A stretch of 64,000 nucleotides of DNA from Variovorax paradoxus (GCF_030815855.1 NZ_JAUSXG010000001.1:3906001-3970000), one strand, 5' to 3'; counted from the first letter of the stretch, positions 37,206 through 46,848 are shown. Notes: a model not told the origin generated them from the sequence alone. Made by a program: numbers and translations.

Positions 37206-37985
37206 ATGCAAGCCTCGATCGAACTGAACCGCACCCCCGCCGTGCAATACCTGCTGCGGATAGGCGACACATGCCTCGTGCTCGCTCAACGCCTCGGCGA
37301 ATGGTGCGGCCATGCGCCCGTGCTGGAAGAAGACATCGCGATGGCCAACATCGCGCTCGACCTCGTCGGCCAGGCCCGCGCGCTGCTCACCCATGCCGGC
37401 AAGCTCGAAGGCGAAGGCCGCGCGCATGACGAAGACCAGCTGGCCTACCTGCGCGACGAACGCGACTACTTCAATCTCACGCTGGTCGAACTGCCGCGCG
37501 GCGACTTCGCCTTTGCCGTGGTGCGCAACACCATGGTCGCCACGCTGCTCAAGCTGCTGTGGCAGCGCCTTGCCGCATCGAACGACGCCGAGGTGGCCGC
37601 CATCGCCGGCAAGGCCGTGAAGGAGGCGCGTTATCACCAGCAGCATTCGGGCGACTGGGTCGTTCGGCTCGGCGACGGCACCGAAGAATCGCGCCGCCGC
37701 ACCGAGAAGGCCCTCAAACAGCTGTGGCTCTACATGCCCGAGCTGTTCGAAAGCGATGCGGTCGATGCCGAAGCCAGCGCCAGCGGGCTCGGTCCGGCCT
37801 GGAGCGAATTGCGCGAACCGTGGCTCGCCGACATGCAGCAAGTACTCGATGCAGCCGGCCTCCCTATGCCGAAAGAGGCCGCCTTTCGCAGCACCGGCAA
37901 GCACGGCGTGCACAGCGAGCACATGGGCTACATCCTGGCCGAGATGCAGCACCTGCAGCGCTCTTACCCGGGAGGCGTGTGGTGA
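37206..37985 (+). CDS. paaC: phenylacetyl-CoA epoxidase subunit PaaC
   Basis: 259 residues, helical ferritin-like. Conserved pieces include APVLEEDIAMANIALDLVGQ and VKEARYHQQHSGDWVVRLGDG. PaaC is the structural partner of PaaA and lacks a functional di-iron centre in the family. Its stop overlaps the GTG start of paaD by 4 bases. Confidence 0.95.
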   Translation: MQASIELNRTPAVQYLLRIGDTCLVLAQRLGEWCGHAPVLEEDIAMANIALDLVGQARALLTHAGKLEGEGRAHDEDQLAYLRDERDYFNLTLVELPRGDFAFAVVRNTMVATLLKLLWQRLAASNDAEVAAIAGKAVKEARYHQQHSGDWVVRLGDGTEESRRRTEKALKQLWLYMPELFESDAVDAEASASGLGPAWSELREPWLADMQQVLDAAGLPMPKEAAFRSTGKHGVHSEHMGYILAEMQHLQRSYPGGVW

Positions 37986-38509
37986 ACGCCGTCGCCTCGC
38001 GCGTCGGTGCGGCGTGGGCCGTGCTGCACACCGTGCTCGACCCCGAGGTGCCGGCCGTGTCCGTCTGCGACCTCGGCATCGTGCGCGAGGTGATCGAACA
38101 TGACGACGGACTGGAGATCGTGCTCACGCCGACCTACTCCGGCTGCCCCGCAACCGAAGCCATCGAGCACGACGTGCTCGCCGCCATCGAGCAGGCCGGC
38201 CTCGGCCGCGCACGCGCCACGCTGCGCCGCGCACCCGCTTGGAGCAGCGACTGGATCAGCGACGAAGGCCGCGCCAAGCTCAAGGCCTACGGCATCGCGC
38301 CGCCCGCGCACCTCACGCCAGAAGCCGCGGCCCACACGGCGATGCCCATCCGCCTTTTCGGCCGCATGGCCGGCGGCGAACGCATCGCTTGCCCCCGCTG
38401 CGCGAGCGAGCGCACCGAACGTCTCTCCGCCTTCGGCTCCACCGCATGCAAGGCGCTCTACCGCTGCATGGCCTGCCGCGAACCCTTCGAACACTTCAAG
38501 CCGATCTGA
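37982..38509 (+). CDS. paaD: phenylacetyl-CoA epoxidase assembly protein PaaD
   Basis: 175 residues from a GTG start that overlaps paaC, with GGGAGG upstream. The N-terminal DUF59/MIP18 domain has TVLDPEVPAVSVCDLGIVRE and PTYSGCPATEAIEHDV; the C-terminus carries four cysteines (CPRC and CMAC). PaaD is required for a functional epoxidase, probably through iron-sulfur assembly for PaaE or PaaA maturation. Confidence 0.93.
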   Translation: MNAVASRVGAAWAVLHTVLDPEVPAVSVCDLGIVREVIEHDDGLEIVLTPTYSGCPATEAIEHDVLAAIEQAGLGRARATLRRAPAWSSDWISDEGRAKLKAYGIAPPAHLTPEAAAHTAMPIRLFGRMAGGERIACPRCASERTERLSAFGSTACKALYRCMACREPFEHFKPI

Positions 38510-38515
38510 CAAGCG

Positions 38516-39607
38516 ATGAGCACCCTCTTCCACCCGCTGCGCGTGAAGGCGATCGAGCCCGACACGGCCGAGGCCGTCATCGTCTCGTTCGAAGTACCGG
38601 CCGACCTGCGGGGAACCTTCGGCTTTACCCAGGGCCAATACCTCACGCTGCGCCGCGACGTCGGCGGGCAGGACCTGCGCCGTTCGTATTCGATCTGCGC
38701 CGGCCTCGACGACGGTGAGCTGCGCGTCGGCGTGCGCAAGGTGCGCGGCGGCGTTTTCTCCAACTGGATCAACGCGCACCTGCAGCCCGGCGACACCGTG
38801 CAGGTGATGGCGCCGCAGGGCCGCTTCTTCGTGCCGATCGAACCCGGCGCCGCGCGCCACCATGTCGGCATTGCGGGCGGCAGTGGCATCACGCCCATTC
38901 TCTCGATCATGAAGACCGTGCTGGCGCGCGAACCCCGGAGCCGCTTCACGCTGATCTACGGCAACCGGCAGCTCCAATCCACGATGTTCAAGGAAGAAAT
39001 CGAGGACCTGAAGAACCGCTACATGACGCGCCTCGTGCTGCAGCATGTGTTCTCCGACGAGCACACCGATTCGCCGCTGGGCCGCGGCGTGATGAACCGC
39101 GAAAAGATCGGCGAGTTTCTGCAGGCCGTGGTTCCTGCCCGGAGCATCGATCACGTCTACGTCTGCGGTCCGTTCCAGATGAACGACGAGGCCGAGGCCG
39201 CGCTGCTTGCCGCGGGTGTGCCCGAGGAGCGCATCCACATCGAGCGCTTCGGCATCGCGCTGCCTTCGGCCACGTCAGCCCAGGTCGGAGCCGTGGTGCA
39301 CGAGGCCTTGCCCGGCGATGCCAAGCAGGCGCGCATCACCATCGTGCGCGACGGCCTGCAGCGCGAAATCGCTTTTACCGAAGGCCAGCCGAGCATCCTC
39401 GACGCGGCCTCGGCGGCGGGGCTCGAAGTGCCCTTCTCTTGCACCTCCGGCGTATGCGGCACTTGCCGCGCCAAGCTGGTGGAGGGGGAAGTCCGCATGG
39501 AAAGAAACTTTGCGCTCGACAAGAATGAAGTGGCCGCAGGATTCGTGCTGACCTGCCAGGCGCACCCTCTGACGGAACGCGTCACCCTGTCGTTCGACGA
39601 GCGCTGA
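38516..39607 (+). CDS. paaE: phenylacetyl-CoA epoxidase reductase PaaE
   Basis: 363 residues. N-terminal FAD domain (DLRRSYSICAG), NAD domain (VGIAGGSGITPILSI) and a C-terminal plant-type [2Fe-2S] domain with CTSGVCGTC plus CQAHP. It passes electrons from NADPH to PaaA. It follows paaD by 6 bases and precedes the ABC receptor gene by 39. Confidence 0.96.
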   Translation: MSTLFHPLRVKAIEPDTAEAVIVSFEVPADLRGTFGFTQGQYLTLRRDVGGQDLRRSYSICAGLDDGELRVGVRKVRGGVFSNWINAHLQPGDTVQVMAPQGRFFVPIEPGAARHHVGIAGGSGITPILSIMKTVLAREPRSRFTLIYGNRQLQSTMFKEEIEDLKNRYMTRLVLQHVFSDEHTDSPLGRGVMNREKIGEFLQAVVPARSIDHVYVCGPFQMNDEAEAALLAAGVPEERIHIERFGIALPSATSAQVGAVVHEALPGDAKQARITIVRDGLQREIAFTEGQPSILDAASAAGLEVPFSCTSGVCGTCRAKLVEGEVRMERNFALDKNEVAAGFVLTCQAHPLTERVTLSFDER

Positions 39608-39646
39608 GACCACAACAACGATTTTTCAACCCGGAGACAAACCAAA

Positions 39647-40792
39647 ATGAAATTCTTCAAGCCCCTGGCGATTGCCGCGCTGTGCGCCACAGCCGCCGTG
39701 GCCTGGGCCGATGTGAACGTCGGCGTGACGCTCTCGGCCACCGGCCCGGCCGCCTCGCTCGGCATTCCCGAGAAGAACACCATCTCCCTGATGCCCAAGA
39801 CCATCGGCGGCCAGAAGATCAACTACATCGTGCTGGACGACGCCTCCGATACCACGGCGGCCGTGGCCAACACGCGCAAGCTCATTGCAGAGAACAAGGT
39901 CGACATCGTTCTGGGCTCCACCACCACGCCCAACTCGCTCGCAATGATCGACGTGGTGAGCGAAGCCAAGACGCCGATGATTTCCATCGCTGCCTCGGCC
40001 CGCATCGTCGAGCCGATGGACGCCAAGAAGCAGTGGGTCTTCAAGACGCCGCAGAACGACATCATGATGTCGCTGGCCATTGCCGAGCATATGGCCGCCA
40101 GCGGCGTGAAGACGGTGGCCTTCATCGGCTTTTCCGATGCCTACGGTGAAGGCTGGTCGCAGGAGTTCGCCAAGGCGGCCGAACTGAAGAAGCTCAAGAT
40201 CGTGGCCAACGAGCGCTATGCGCGCACCGACACCTCGGTGACCGGCCAGGCCCTGAAGATCATGGCGGCCAAGGCCGACGCGGTGTTGGTCGCGGGCTCG
40301 GGCACGCCGGCCGCGCTGCCGCAGAAGACGCTCAAGGAACGCGGCTACACCGGCAAGATGTACCAGACCCACGGCGTGGCGAACGCCGACTTCCTGCGCG
40401 TCGGCGGCAAGGACGTGGAAGGCACCTTCCTGCCCGCGGGGCCTGTGCTGGTGGCCGAGCAGCTGCCCGCCAGCCATCCGGTAAAAAAATCGGCCATGGC
40501 CTACGTGACCGCCTACGAGGGCGCGAATGGCAAGAACACGGTGTCGACCTTCGGCGCGCACGCATGGGACGCGGGCCTGCTGATGACGTCCGCCGTGCCG
40601 GTGGCGCTGAAGAAGGCGCAGCCGGGCACCCCCGAATTCCGCGCCGCATTGCGCGACGCGCTCGAGCAGGTGAAGAACGTGGCCGGTGCCCACGGCGTAT
40701 TCAACTTGACCGCCAACGACCACCTGGGCCTGGACCAGCGTGCGCGCGTCATGGTCAAGATCGAAAACGGCGCCTGGAAATACCAGCCCTGA
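39647..40792 (+). CDS. branched-chain/aromatic-type ABC transporter substrate-binding protein
   Basis: 381 residues. The signal peptide (PLAIAALCATAAVAWADV) is followed by a Peripl_BP_6 type fold: GVTLSATGPAASLGIPEKNT, LVLGSTTTPNSLAMIDVVSE type segments, VKTVAFIGFSDAYGEGW. HAAT-family receptors bind amino acids or aromatic acids in the periplasm. Its place between paaE and the matching permease genes, within the phenylacetate operon, suggests phenylacetate or a related aromatic acid as ligand; that is inference. Confidence 0.9.
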   Translation: MKFFKPLAIAALCATAAVAWADVNVGVTLSATGPAASLGIPEKNTISLMPKTIGGQKINYIVLDDASDTTAAVANTRKLIAENKVDIVLGSTTTPNSLAMIDVVSEAKTPMISIAASARIVEPMDAKKQWVFKTPQNDIMMSLAIAEHMAASGVKTVAFIGFSDAYGEGWSQEFAKAAELKKLKIVANERYARTDTSVTGQALKIMAAKADAVLVAGSGTPAALPQKTLKERGYTGKMYQTHGVANADFLRVGGKDVEGTFLPAGPVLVAEQLPASHPVKKSAMAYVTAYEGANGKNTVSTFGAHAWDAGLLMTSAVPVALKKAQPGTPEFRAALRDALEQVKNVAGAHGVFNLTANDHLGLDQRARVMVKIENGAWKYQP

Positions 40793-40801
40793 CCTGGTCT
40801 C

Positions 40802-40916
40802 GCTCCCTCCCCTTCCGGGGGAGGGTCGGGGTGGGGGCACGACGGCATCGACCTTCGTGCAGCCGTGAACGCGGGGGCCGCCCCCATCCCAACCTTCCCC
40901 CAAAGGGGGAAGGAGC
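40802..40916. repeat. interrupted palindrome repeat, family A, copy 2
   Basis: Left arm 40802-40837 (core TCCCTCCCCTTCCGGGGGAG) and right arm 40880-40916 (core CCTTCCCCCAAAGGGGGAAG) are inverted copies with a 42-base centre. Beyond the left arm it shares GCACGACGGCA with copy 3. It lies in the 170-bp gap between the receptor gene and the first permease gene. Confidence 0.85.
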
Positions 40917-40962
40917 AATGCAGGCACTGATTCGATACAAGGGCTGAGCCCAAAGGTTTTCT

Positions 40963-41991
40963 ATGGATCTGCAGATCGCCCTTTTGCTGGGGCAGGACGG
41001 CATCGTGAACGGTGCCGTCTACGGATTGATGGCGCTCGCCCTGGTGCTGGTGTTCTCGGTCACGCGCGTCATCTTCATTCCCCAGGGCGAGTTCGTCGCC
41101 TTCGGGGCGCTGTCGATGGCCATGCTGCAAACGGGCCGCGTGCCGGCGACGCTGTGGCTGCTGATTGCGCTCGCCGCGATGGTGCTGGTGGTCGAGTTCT
41201 GGCGCTGGAAGCGCGGCGCGGTCGTCGACTGGGCTTCCGCACTTGCGTGGTGCGTCGTGTTGCCGCTGGCCGCGGCCGCGCTGGTCATGCTGCTCAAGCC
41301 CACCTCGATGGCGGCTCAGGCCGTCACCACGCTGGTCTTGATCGCGCCGCTCGGGCCGCTGCTGTATCGCCTCGCCTACCGGCCGTTGGCCGACGCCAGC
41401 GTGCTGATGCTGCTGATCGTCTCGGTCGCGCTGCACGGCGTGCTGGTGGGGCTCGGCCTGCTCTTCTTCGGCGCCGAAGGCTACCGCACCGCGCCGTTTT
41501 CCGAAGAGCGCTTCGACCTTGGCGGCATTCCGGTCAGCGGGCAATCGTTGGTGGTGGTGGGTGTCACGCTGCTGCTGGTGATTGCGATGTTCCTTTTCTT
41601 CGGCCGCTCGATGATCGGCAAGGCGCTGCGCGCCACCGCCATCAACCGGGTCGGGGCGCGGCTGTCGGGTATTCCGACCGAGCTTTCCGGCGACTTGAGT
41701 TTTGCGCTCGCGGCGCTCATCGGCGCAATTTCGGGCCTGCTGATTGCGCCGCTCACCACGGTGTATTACGACACCGGCTTCCTGATCGGCCTCAAGGGCT
41801 TTGTCGCCGCCATCGTGGGCGGGCTCGCGAGCTATCCGCTGGCGCTGGCGGGCGCGCTGCTCGTCGGGCAACTCGAAGCCTTCGCTTCGTTCTGGGCCAG
41901 CCCGTTCAAGGAAGTGCTGGTCTTCACGCTGATCATTCCGGTGCTGTGGTGGCGTTCGCTGCACAGCCATCATGTGGAGGACGAGGAATGA
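40963..41991 (+). CDS. branched-chain-type ABC transporter permease (LivH family)
   Basis: 342 residues, about eight membrane helices. It begins with LLLGQDGIVNGAVYGLMALA, typical of LivH, and contains IGKALRATAINRVGARLSGI, the cytoplasmic coupling segment, followed by FAALIGAISGLLIAPL-like helices. The middle (residues ~50-120) is longer than in standard LivH. Its stop overlaps the next gene by 4 bases. Confidence 0.9.
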   Translation: MDLQIALLLGQDGIVNGAVYGLMALALVLVFSVTRVIFIPQGEFVAFGALSMAMLQTGRVPATLWLLIALAAMVLVVEFWRWKRGAVVDWASALAWCVVLPLAAAALVMLLKPTSMAAQAVTTLVLIAPLGPLLYRLAYRPLADASVLMLLIVSVALHGVLVGLGLLFFGAEGYRTAPFSEERFDLGGIPVSGQSLVVVGVTLLLVIAMFLFFGRSMIGKALRATAINRVGARLSGIPTELSGDLSFALAALIGAISGLLIAPLTTVYYDTGFLIGLKGFVAAIVGGLASYPLALAGALLVGQLEAFASFWASPFKEVLVFTLIIPVLWWRSLHSHHVEDEE

Positions 41992-43895
41992 ACGACACCT
42001 CCGCCAACAACACCGCGGCCGCGCCGCCGCCCAGTGGCCGCACGCTGGTCACGCCGCGGCAGCTCACGCTCGGCTTTGTCGTGCTGCTCGCAGCGGCCTG
42101 GGGCTTCCTCCCGGAGTTCACGGTGTCGGTGCTCAGCAACATCGGGCTCTATGCATTGGTTGCGGTCGGGCTGGTCATGCTGACCGGCGTGGGCGGCATG
42201 ACGTCCTTCGGCCAGGCCGCATTCGTGGGCGTCGGCTCGTACGCGACCGCTTGGATCTGCACGTCGCCAACGGCGGCGGCATGGATGGGCAGCATCGTCG
42301 GCCCCGCCCTGCTGCCGTGGGCCGGGCTGCTGCTGGGCCTGCTGCTGACATTCGCCCTAGCATGGGCGCTCGGCGCGGTCACGCTCAAGCTGCAGGGGCA
42401 CTACCTGCCGCTGTGCACCATTGCCTGGGGGCTGAGCCTTTACTACCTGTTCGGCAACATGGATTTCCTCGGCGGACAAACAGGCATCACCGGCGTGCCG
42501 CCGCTGGTGATTGCAGGCTTCTCGCTGGCCACGCCGCGTGCGCTTGGCGTGGTGATCTGGGCCGTGCTGCTGCTGGCGCTGTGGGCCATGCACAACCTGC
42601 TCGATTCCCGCGAAGGCCGTGCCATCCGCGCGCTCAAGGGCGGGCGGCTCATGGCCGAGTCGATGGGTGTGGACACGGCCCGCCACCGCGTGAAGCTCTT
42701 CGTGCTCGCCGCCCTGCTGGCGGCCGTGTCGGGCTGGCTCTATGCGCACCTGCAGCGCTTCGTGAACCCCACGCCCTTCAACCTGAACATCGGCATCGAG
42801 CTGCTGTTCATGGCGGTGGTCGGCGGCGCGGGGCACCTGTGGGGCGCGGTGCTGGGCGCGGCGCTCATCACGCTGCTGAAGGAAAAGCTGCAGGACGTGC
42901 TGCCCTCGCTGCTCGGCAGCAGCGGGAATTTCGAGGTGATCGTGTTCGGCCTGCTCATGCTCTTTGTGCTGCAGCGCTTTGCCGATGGCCTGTGGCCGAC
43001 GCTCGCGCGCATTGCCAGGCGCTGGGTGCGCCCACATGCCGGTGCCGAGATCGACGCTTCGCAGCCCTCCGCGCCCGCGGTGCGACTGGCGCAGCGCAAC
43101 CTGCCCGCCAAGGGAGAGGTGCTGCTGCAGGCCACCGGCGTCAGCAAGCGATTCGGCGGCCTCGTGGCCAACAACGACATCTCGATGACGCTCGCGGCCG
43201 GCGAGATCCACGCGTTGATCGGGCCGAACGGCGCGGGCAAGAGCACCTTCTTCAACATGATCTCGGGCGTGGACGATCCGAGCTCCGGCGAGGTGCGGCT
43301 GGCAGGCCAGCCAATGGGGGCCAAGCCTTCGCGCGTGTTTGCCGCGCTCGGGCTGGGCCGCACCTTCCAGCATGTGCGGCTGCTCGGGCAGCGCAGCGTG
43401 GTCGAGAACGTGGCACTGGGCGCGCACCTGCGTGCCAGGCGGGGCTGGCTCGCCGCCATGCTTCGGCTGGACCGCGCGGAAGAAGCCGCGCTGATGGCCG
43501 AAGCCCGCCGGCAGATCGAACGCTGCCGCCTTGGCGCGCATGCCGATACGCCGGCCGCATCGCTCTCGCTCGGCCAGCAGCGCGTGGTCGAGATTGCGCG
43601 CGCGCTGGCCGGCCAGCCCTCGGTGCTGCTGCTCGACGAACCCGCCGCCGGGCTGCGCCACCTGGAGAAGCGCGCGCTTTCCGTGCTGCTGAGCCAGTTG
43701 CGCGCCGAAGGCCTCGGCATTCTCGTGGTGGAACATGACATGGAATTTGTGATGAATCTTGCCGACCGCATCACCGTGCTCGAATTCGGCACCGTCATCG
43801 CCACCGGAACGCCGGCCGAAGTGCAGGCCAACCCGCGCGTGCTCGAGGCCTACCTGGGCGGCGCCGACGACCAGCTGCTGGAGCACGCACGATGA
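41988..43895 (+). CDS. fused ABC permease (LivM type) and ATP-binding protein (LivG type)
   Basis: 635 residues. Residues 1-~345 form a LivM-type permease (LYALVAVGLVMLTGVGGMTS, FGQAAFVGVGSYATAW, GRAIRALKGGRLMAESMGVD). Residues ~375-635 form a LivG-type ATPase: Walker A GPNGAGKST (412-420), GLGRTFQHVRLLG, signature LSLGQQRVVEIARAL and Walker B VLLLDEPAAGLR. The two are joined by a basic linker. Permease-ATPase fusions of this kind occur in the family but are less common than separate genes. It works with the flanking LivH and LivF proteins to import the operon's substrate. Confidence 0.93.
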   Translation: MNDTSANNTAAAPPPSGRTLVTPRQLTLGFVVLLAAAWGFLPEFTVSVLSNIGLYALVAVGLVMLTGVGGMTSFGQAAFVGVGSYATAWICTSPTAAAWMGSIVGPALLPWAGLLLGLLLTFALAWALGAVTLKLQGHYLPLCTIAWGLSLYYLFGNMDFLGGQTGITGVPPLVIAGFSLATPRALGVVIWAVLLLALWAMHNLLDSREGRAIRALKGGRLMAESMGVDTARHRVKLFVLAALLAAVSGWLYAHLQRFVNPTPFNLNIGIELLFMAVVGGAGHLWGAVLGAALITLLKEKLQDVLPSLLGSSGNFEVIVFGLLMLFVLQRFADGLWPTLARIARRWVRPHAGAEIDASQPSAPAVRLAQRNLPAKGEVLLQATGVSKRFGGLVANNDISMTLAAGEIHALIGPNGAGKSTFFNMISGVDDPSSGEVRLAGQPMGAKPSRVFAALGLGRTFQHVRLLGQRSVVENVALGAHLRARRGWLAAMLRLDRAEEAALMAEARRQIERCRLGAHADTPAASLSLGQQRVVEIARALAGQPSVLLLDEPAAGLRHLEKRALSVLLSQLRAEGLGILVVEHDMEFVMNLADRITVLEFGTVIATGTPAEVQANPRVLEAYLGGADDQLLEHAR

Positions 43896-44623
43896 GCCAT
43901 CCGCTGCTTCAGCTCGATGGTTTCTGCGTCGCCTACCGCACCGTGGAGGCCGTGCACAGCGTGCGCCTGCATGTGAACGAAGGCGAGATCGTCACCGTCA
44001 TCGGGCCCAACGGCGCGGGCAAGACCACGCTGCTTTGCGCGGCCATGGGGCTGCTTCCTTCCACCGGCACGCTGGCCCTGCACGGCGAGCGCATTGCCCG
44101 GCCCGGTGTCGAGACCCTGGTGGCGCGCGGCGTGGCACTGGTGCCCGAGCGGCGCGAGCTGTTCGGCGACATGTCCGTCGAAGACAACCTGCTGCTCGGC
44201 GGCTTCTATCAATGGCGCAAGGGCAAGCGCGACCAGCGTGCGCGCATGGAAGAAGTGTTCGAGATCTTTCCGCGCTTGCGCGAGCGCAAGCCGCAGCTGG
44301 CCTCCACGCTCTCGGGCGGCGAGCGCCAGATGCTGGCCATCGGCCGCGCGCTGATGGCGCGACCCCGGCTCTTGATGCTCGATGAACCCTCGCTGGGCCT
44401 GGCGCCGCTGGTGGTGCGCGAAGTGCTGCGCGTGGTGTCGCAACTGCGCAGCCACGGCGTCTCGGTGCTGCTGGTGGAGCAGAACGCACGCGCCGCGCTG
44501 CAGGTGGCCGACCGCGCCTATGTGCTCGAGATGGGCGCCGTGGCGCTTGAAGGCAAGGCCGGAGACCTGCTGCACGACCAGCGAATCATCGACACCTATC
44601 TGGGCATCGGCAACAAACACTGA
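43892..44623 (+). CDS. branched-chain-type ABC transporter ATP-binding protein (LivF type)
   Basis: 243 residues. Walker A GPNGAGKTT, signature LSGGERQMLAIGRALMA and Walker B LLMLDEPSLGLAPLVV are intact. It is the second ATPase of the HAAT transporter, overlapping the fused gene by 4 bases. paaZ follows after a 164-bp gap holding a repeat. Confidence 0.95.
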   Translation: MSHPLLQLDGFCVAYRTVEAVHSVRLHVNEGEIVTVIGPNGAGKTTLLCAAMGLLPSTGTLALHGERIARPGVETLVARGVALVPERRELFGDMSVEDNLLLGGFYQWRKGKRDQRARMEEVFEIFPRLRERKPQLASTLSGGERQMLAIGRALMARPRLLMLDEPSLGLAPLVVREVLRVVSQLRSHGVSVLLVEQNARAALQVADRAYVLEMGAVALEGKAGDLLHDQRIIDTYLGIGNKH

Positions 44624-44646
44624 ACGGTCTTCCTTTCCCTGCCTTT

Positions 44647-44762
44647 CTCCCTCCCCTTCCGGGGGAGGGTCGGGGTGGGGGCACGACGGCACTTGATAAA
44701 GCACTGCGCCGAACGAACGCCGCCTGCCCCCATCCCAGCCTTCCCCCGGAAGGGGAAGGAGC
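44647..44762. repeat. interrupted palindrome repeat, family A, copy 3
   Basis: Left arm 44647-44682 and right arm 44726-44762 (core CCTTCCCCCGGAAGGGGAAG) are inverted copies. The left arm is identical to that of copy 2 across TCCCTCCCCTTCCGGGGGAG and the following bases. It fills most of the gap between the LivF-type gene and paaZ. Confidence 0.85.
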
Positions 44763-44787
44763 CAATACAAAGCCAAAGGACATCACC

Positions 44788-46848
44788 ATGACCACTCTTC
44801 AAAGCTACATCGCCGGCCGCTGGATCGGCAAGGAAAGCGCCCAGCAGCTGCGCAGCGCCGTCAACGGCCAGCCCGTGGCCAGCACGCATGCCGAGGCCAT
44901 CGACTTCGCCGAGGCGCTGAACCACGCACGCAGAACCGGCCTGCCCGCGCTGATGGCGCTCGACTTCCAGCAGCGCTCGGAGCGCCTGAAGGCGCTGGCC
45001 AAATACCTTGCGGCCAACAAGGAAACGCTCTACGCCATTTCGGCCCACACGGGCGCGACCCGCGCCGACAGCTGGATCGACATCGAGGGCGGCGCCGGCA
45101 CCCTGAGCGCCTACGCGGGCATCGGCACCAACGAGCTGCCCTCCGGAAACCTGGTGCATGAAGGCCCGGCCTTCCCGCTCGGCAAGAAGGGCGGCTTCGC
45201 GGGCACGCACATCCTGGTGCCGCGCGGCGGCGTGGCGGTGCACATCAATGCGTTCAACTTTCCGGTGTGGGGGTTGCTCGAAAAATTCGCGCCCAGCTTT
45301 CTCGCGGGCATGCCGTGCATCGGCAAGCCGGCCACCGCGACAAGCTACGTGACCGAAGCGCTGGTGCGGCTCATCGTGCAGTCGGGCATCCTGCCGGAAG
45401 GCAGCCTGCAGCTCGTGGTCGGCGGCACGGGCGACCTGCTCGACCGGCTCGAAGGCCCGGACGTCGTCACCTTCACCGGCTCGGCCGACACCGCGGCCAG
45501 GCTGCGCGTGCACCCGAACTTGGTGCGCCATTCGATTCCATTCAACGCCGAGGCCGACTCGCTGAACTGCGCGATCCTTGCGCCTGACGTGACGCCCGAC
45601 GACGAGGAGTTCGATCTCTTCGTGAAAGAGGTGGCACGCGAAATGACCATCAAGGCCGGCCAGAAGTGCACCGCCATCCGCCGCGCGATCGTGCCGCGCC
45701 AGCACCTCGATGCCGTGGCCGAGCGGCTGCGCGCGCGGCTTGCCAAGACCGTCGTCGGCGATCCTTCGCGCGAAGAGGTGCGCATGGGCGCCCTCGCCTC
45801 GCATGCGCAAAAGTCCGACGTGGCCGACCGTGTGGCCACGCTGCTGCAAGGCGCAGAACTGGTCTACGGCGAGCGCGACGGCTTCTCGCCCGTAGGCGAC
45901 GGCGTGAGCGAAGGTGCGTTCTTCGCGCCCACGCTGCTGTTGAGTCGCAAGCCGCTCGAACACGATGCCGCGCACGACGTCGAAGCCTTCGGCCCCGTCA
46001 GCACGCTGATGCCTTACGACAGCACTGACGGCATCGACGAAGCGCTGGCATTGGCCGCACGCGGCCGCGGCAGCCTGGTCGGCACGCTGGTCACGCGCGA
46101 CCCGGCCATCGCGGCCAAGGCCATTCCGGTCGCTGCCGCGTGGCATGGCCGCCTGCTGGTGCTCGACCGGGAAGCCGCCGCCGAATCGACTGGCCACGGC
46201 TCGCCGCTGCCGCAGCTCAAGCACGGCGGCCCCGGCCGCGCGGGCGGCGGTGAAGAGCTCGGCGGCCTGCGCGCGGTGAAGCACTACCTGCAGCGCGCCG
46301 CGGTGCAGGGCTCGCCCACCATGCTGGCCGCGATCACCGGCGAGCACGTGCGCGGCGCGGCCGTGCGCGAGAGCGAGGTGCATCCCTTCCGCCGCTATTT
46401 CGAAGACCTGCGCATCGGCGACTCGCTGCTCACGCACCGCCGCACCGTCGGCGAGGCCGACATCGTGGCCTTCGGCGGCATCTCGGGCGACTATTTCTAC
46501 ATGCACTTCGACGAGGTGGCGGCCAAGGAGTCGCCCTTCGGCAAGCGCATCGCGCATGGGTACTTCGTGCTGTCCGCCGCCGCAGGCCTCTTCGTCTCGC
46601 CCGCGCCGGGGCCGGTGCTCGCCAACTACGGCCTCGACACGCTGCGCTTCGTCAAGCCCGTGGGCATTGGCGACACCATCCGCGCGCGCCTGACCTGCAA
46701 GCGCAAGATCGACCGCAACAAGAAGGACGCGAGCGGCCAGGGCCAGGGCGTGGTGGCCTGGGACGTGGAGGTGACGAACCAGGACGGCGAACTGGTCGCG
46801 AGCTACGATATCCTGACCCTCGTCTCCAAGAAACCAGAATCCACCTGA
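44788..46848 (+). CDS. paaZ: oxepin-CoA hydrolase / semialdehyde dehydrogenase PaaZ
   Basis: 686 residues, the usual bifunctional length. The N-terminal aldehyde dehydrogenase domain (1-~520) has INAFNFPVWGLLEKFAPSFL and the catalytic Cys294 in AGQKCTAIRR. The C-terminal MaoC hydratase domain (~530-686) has FGGISGDYFYMHFDE and GKRIAHGYFVLS. It opens the oxepin ring by hydrolysis and oxidises the resulting semialdehyde to 3-oxo-5,6-dehydrosuberyl-CoA. It overlaps the SDR start by one base. Confidence 0.96.
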   Translation: MTTLQSYIAGRWIGKESAQQLRSAVNGQPVASTHAEAIDFAEALNHARRTGLPALMALDFQQRSERLKALAKYLAANKETLYAISAHTGATRADSWIDIEGGAGTLSAYAGIGTNELPSGNLVHEGPAFPLGKKGGFAGTHILVPRGGVAVHINAFNFPVWGLLEKFAPSFLAGMPCIGKPATATSYVTEALVRLIVQSGILPEGSLQLVVGGTGDLLDRLEGPDVVTFTGSADTAARLRVHPNLVRHSIPFNAEADSLNCAILAPDVTPDDEEFDLFVKEVAREMTIKAGQKCTAIRRAIVPRQHLDAVAERLRARLAKTVVGDPSREEVRMGALASHAQKSDVADRVATLLQGAELVYGERDGFSPVGDGVSEGAFFAPTLLLSRKPLEHDAAHDVEAFGPVSTLMPYDSTDGIDEALALAARGRGSLVGTLVTRDPAIAAKAIPVAAAWHGRLLVLDREAAAESTGHGSPLPQLKHGGPGRAGGGEELGGLRAVKHYLQRAAVQGSPTMLAAITGEHVRGAAVRESEVHPFRRYFEDLRIGDSLLTHRRTVGEADIVAFGGISGDYFYMHFDEVAAKESPFGKRIAHGYFVLSAAAGLFVSPAPGPVLANYGLDTLRFVKPVGIGDTIRARLTCKRKIDRNKKDASGQGQGVVAWDVEVTNQDGELVASYDILTLVSKKPEST

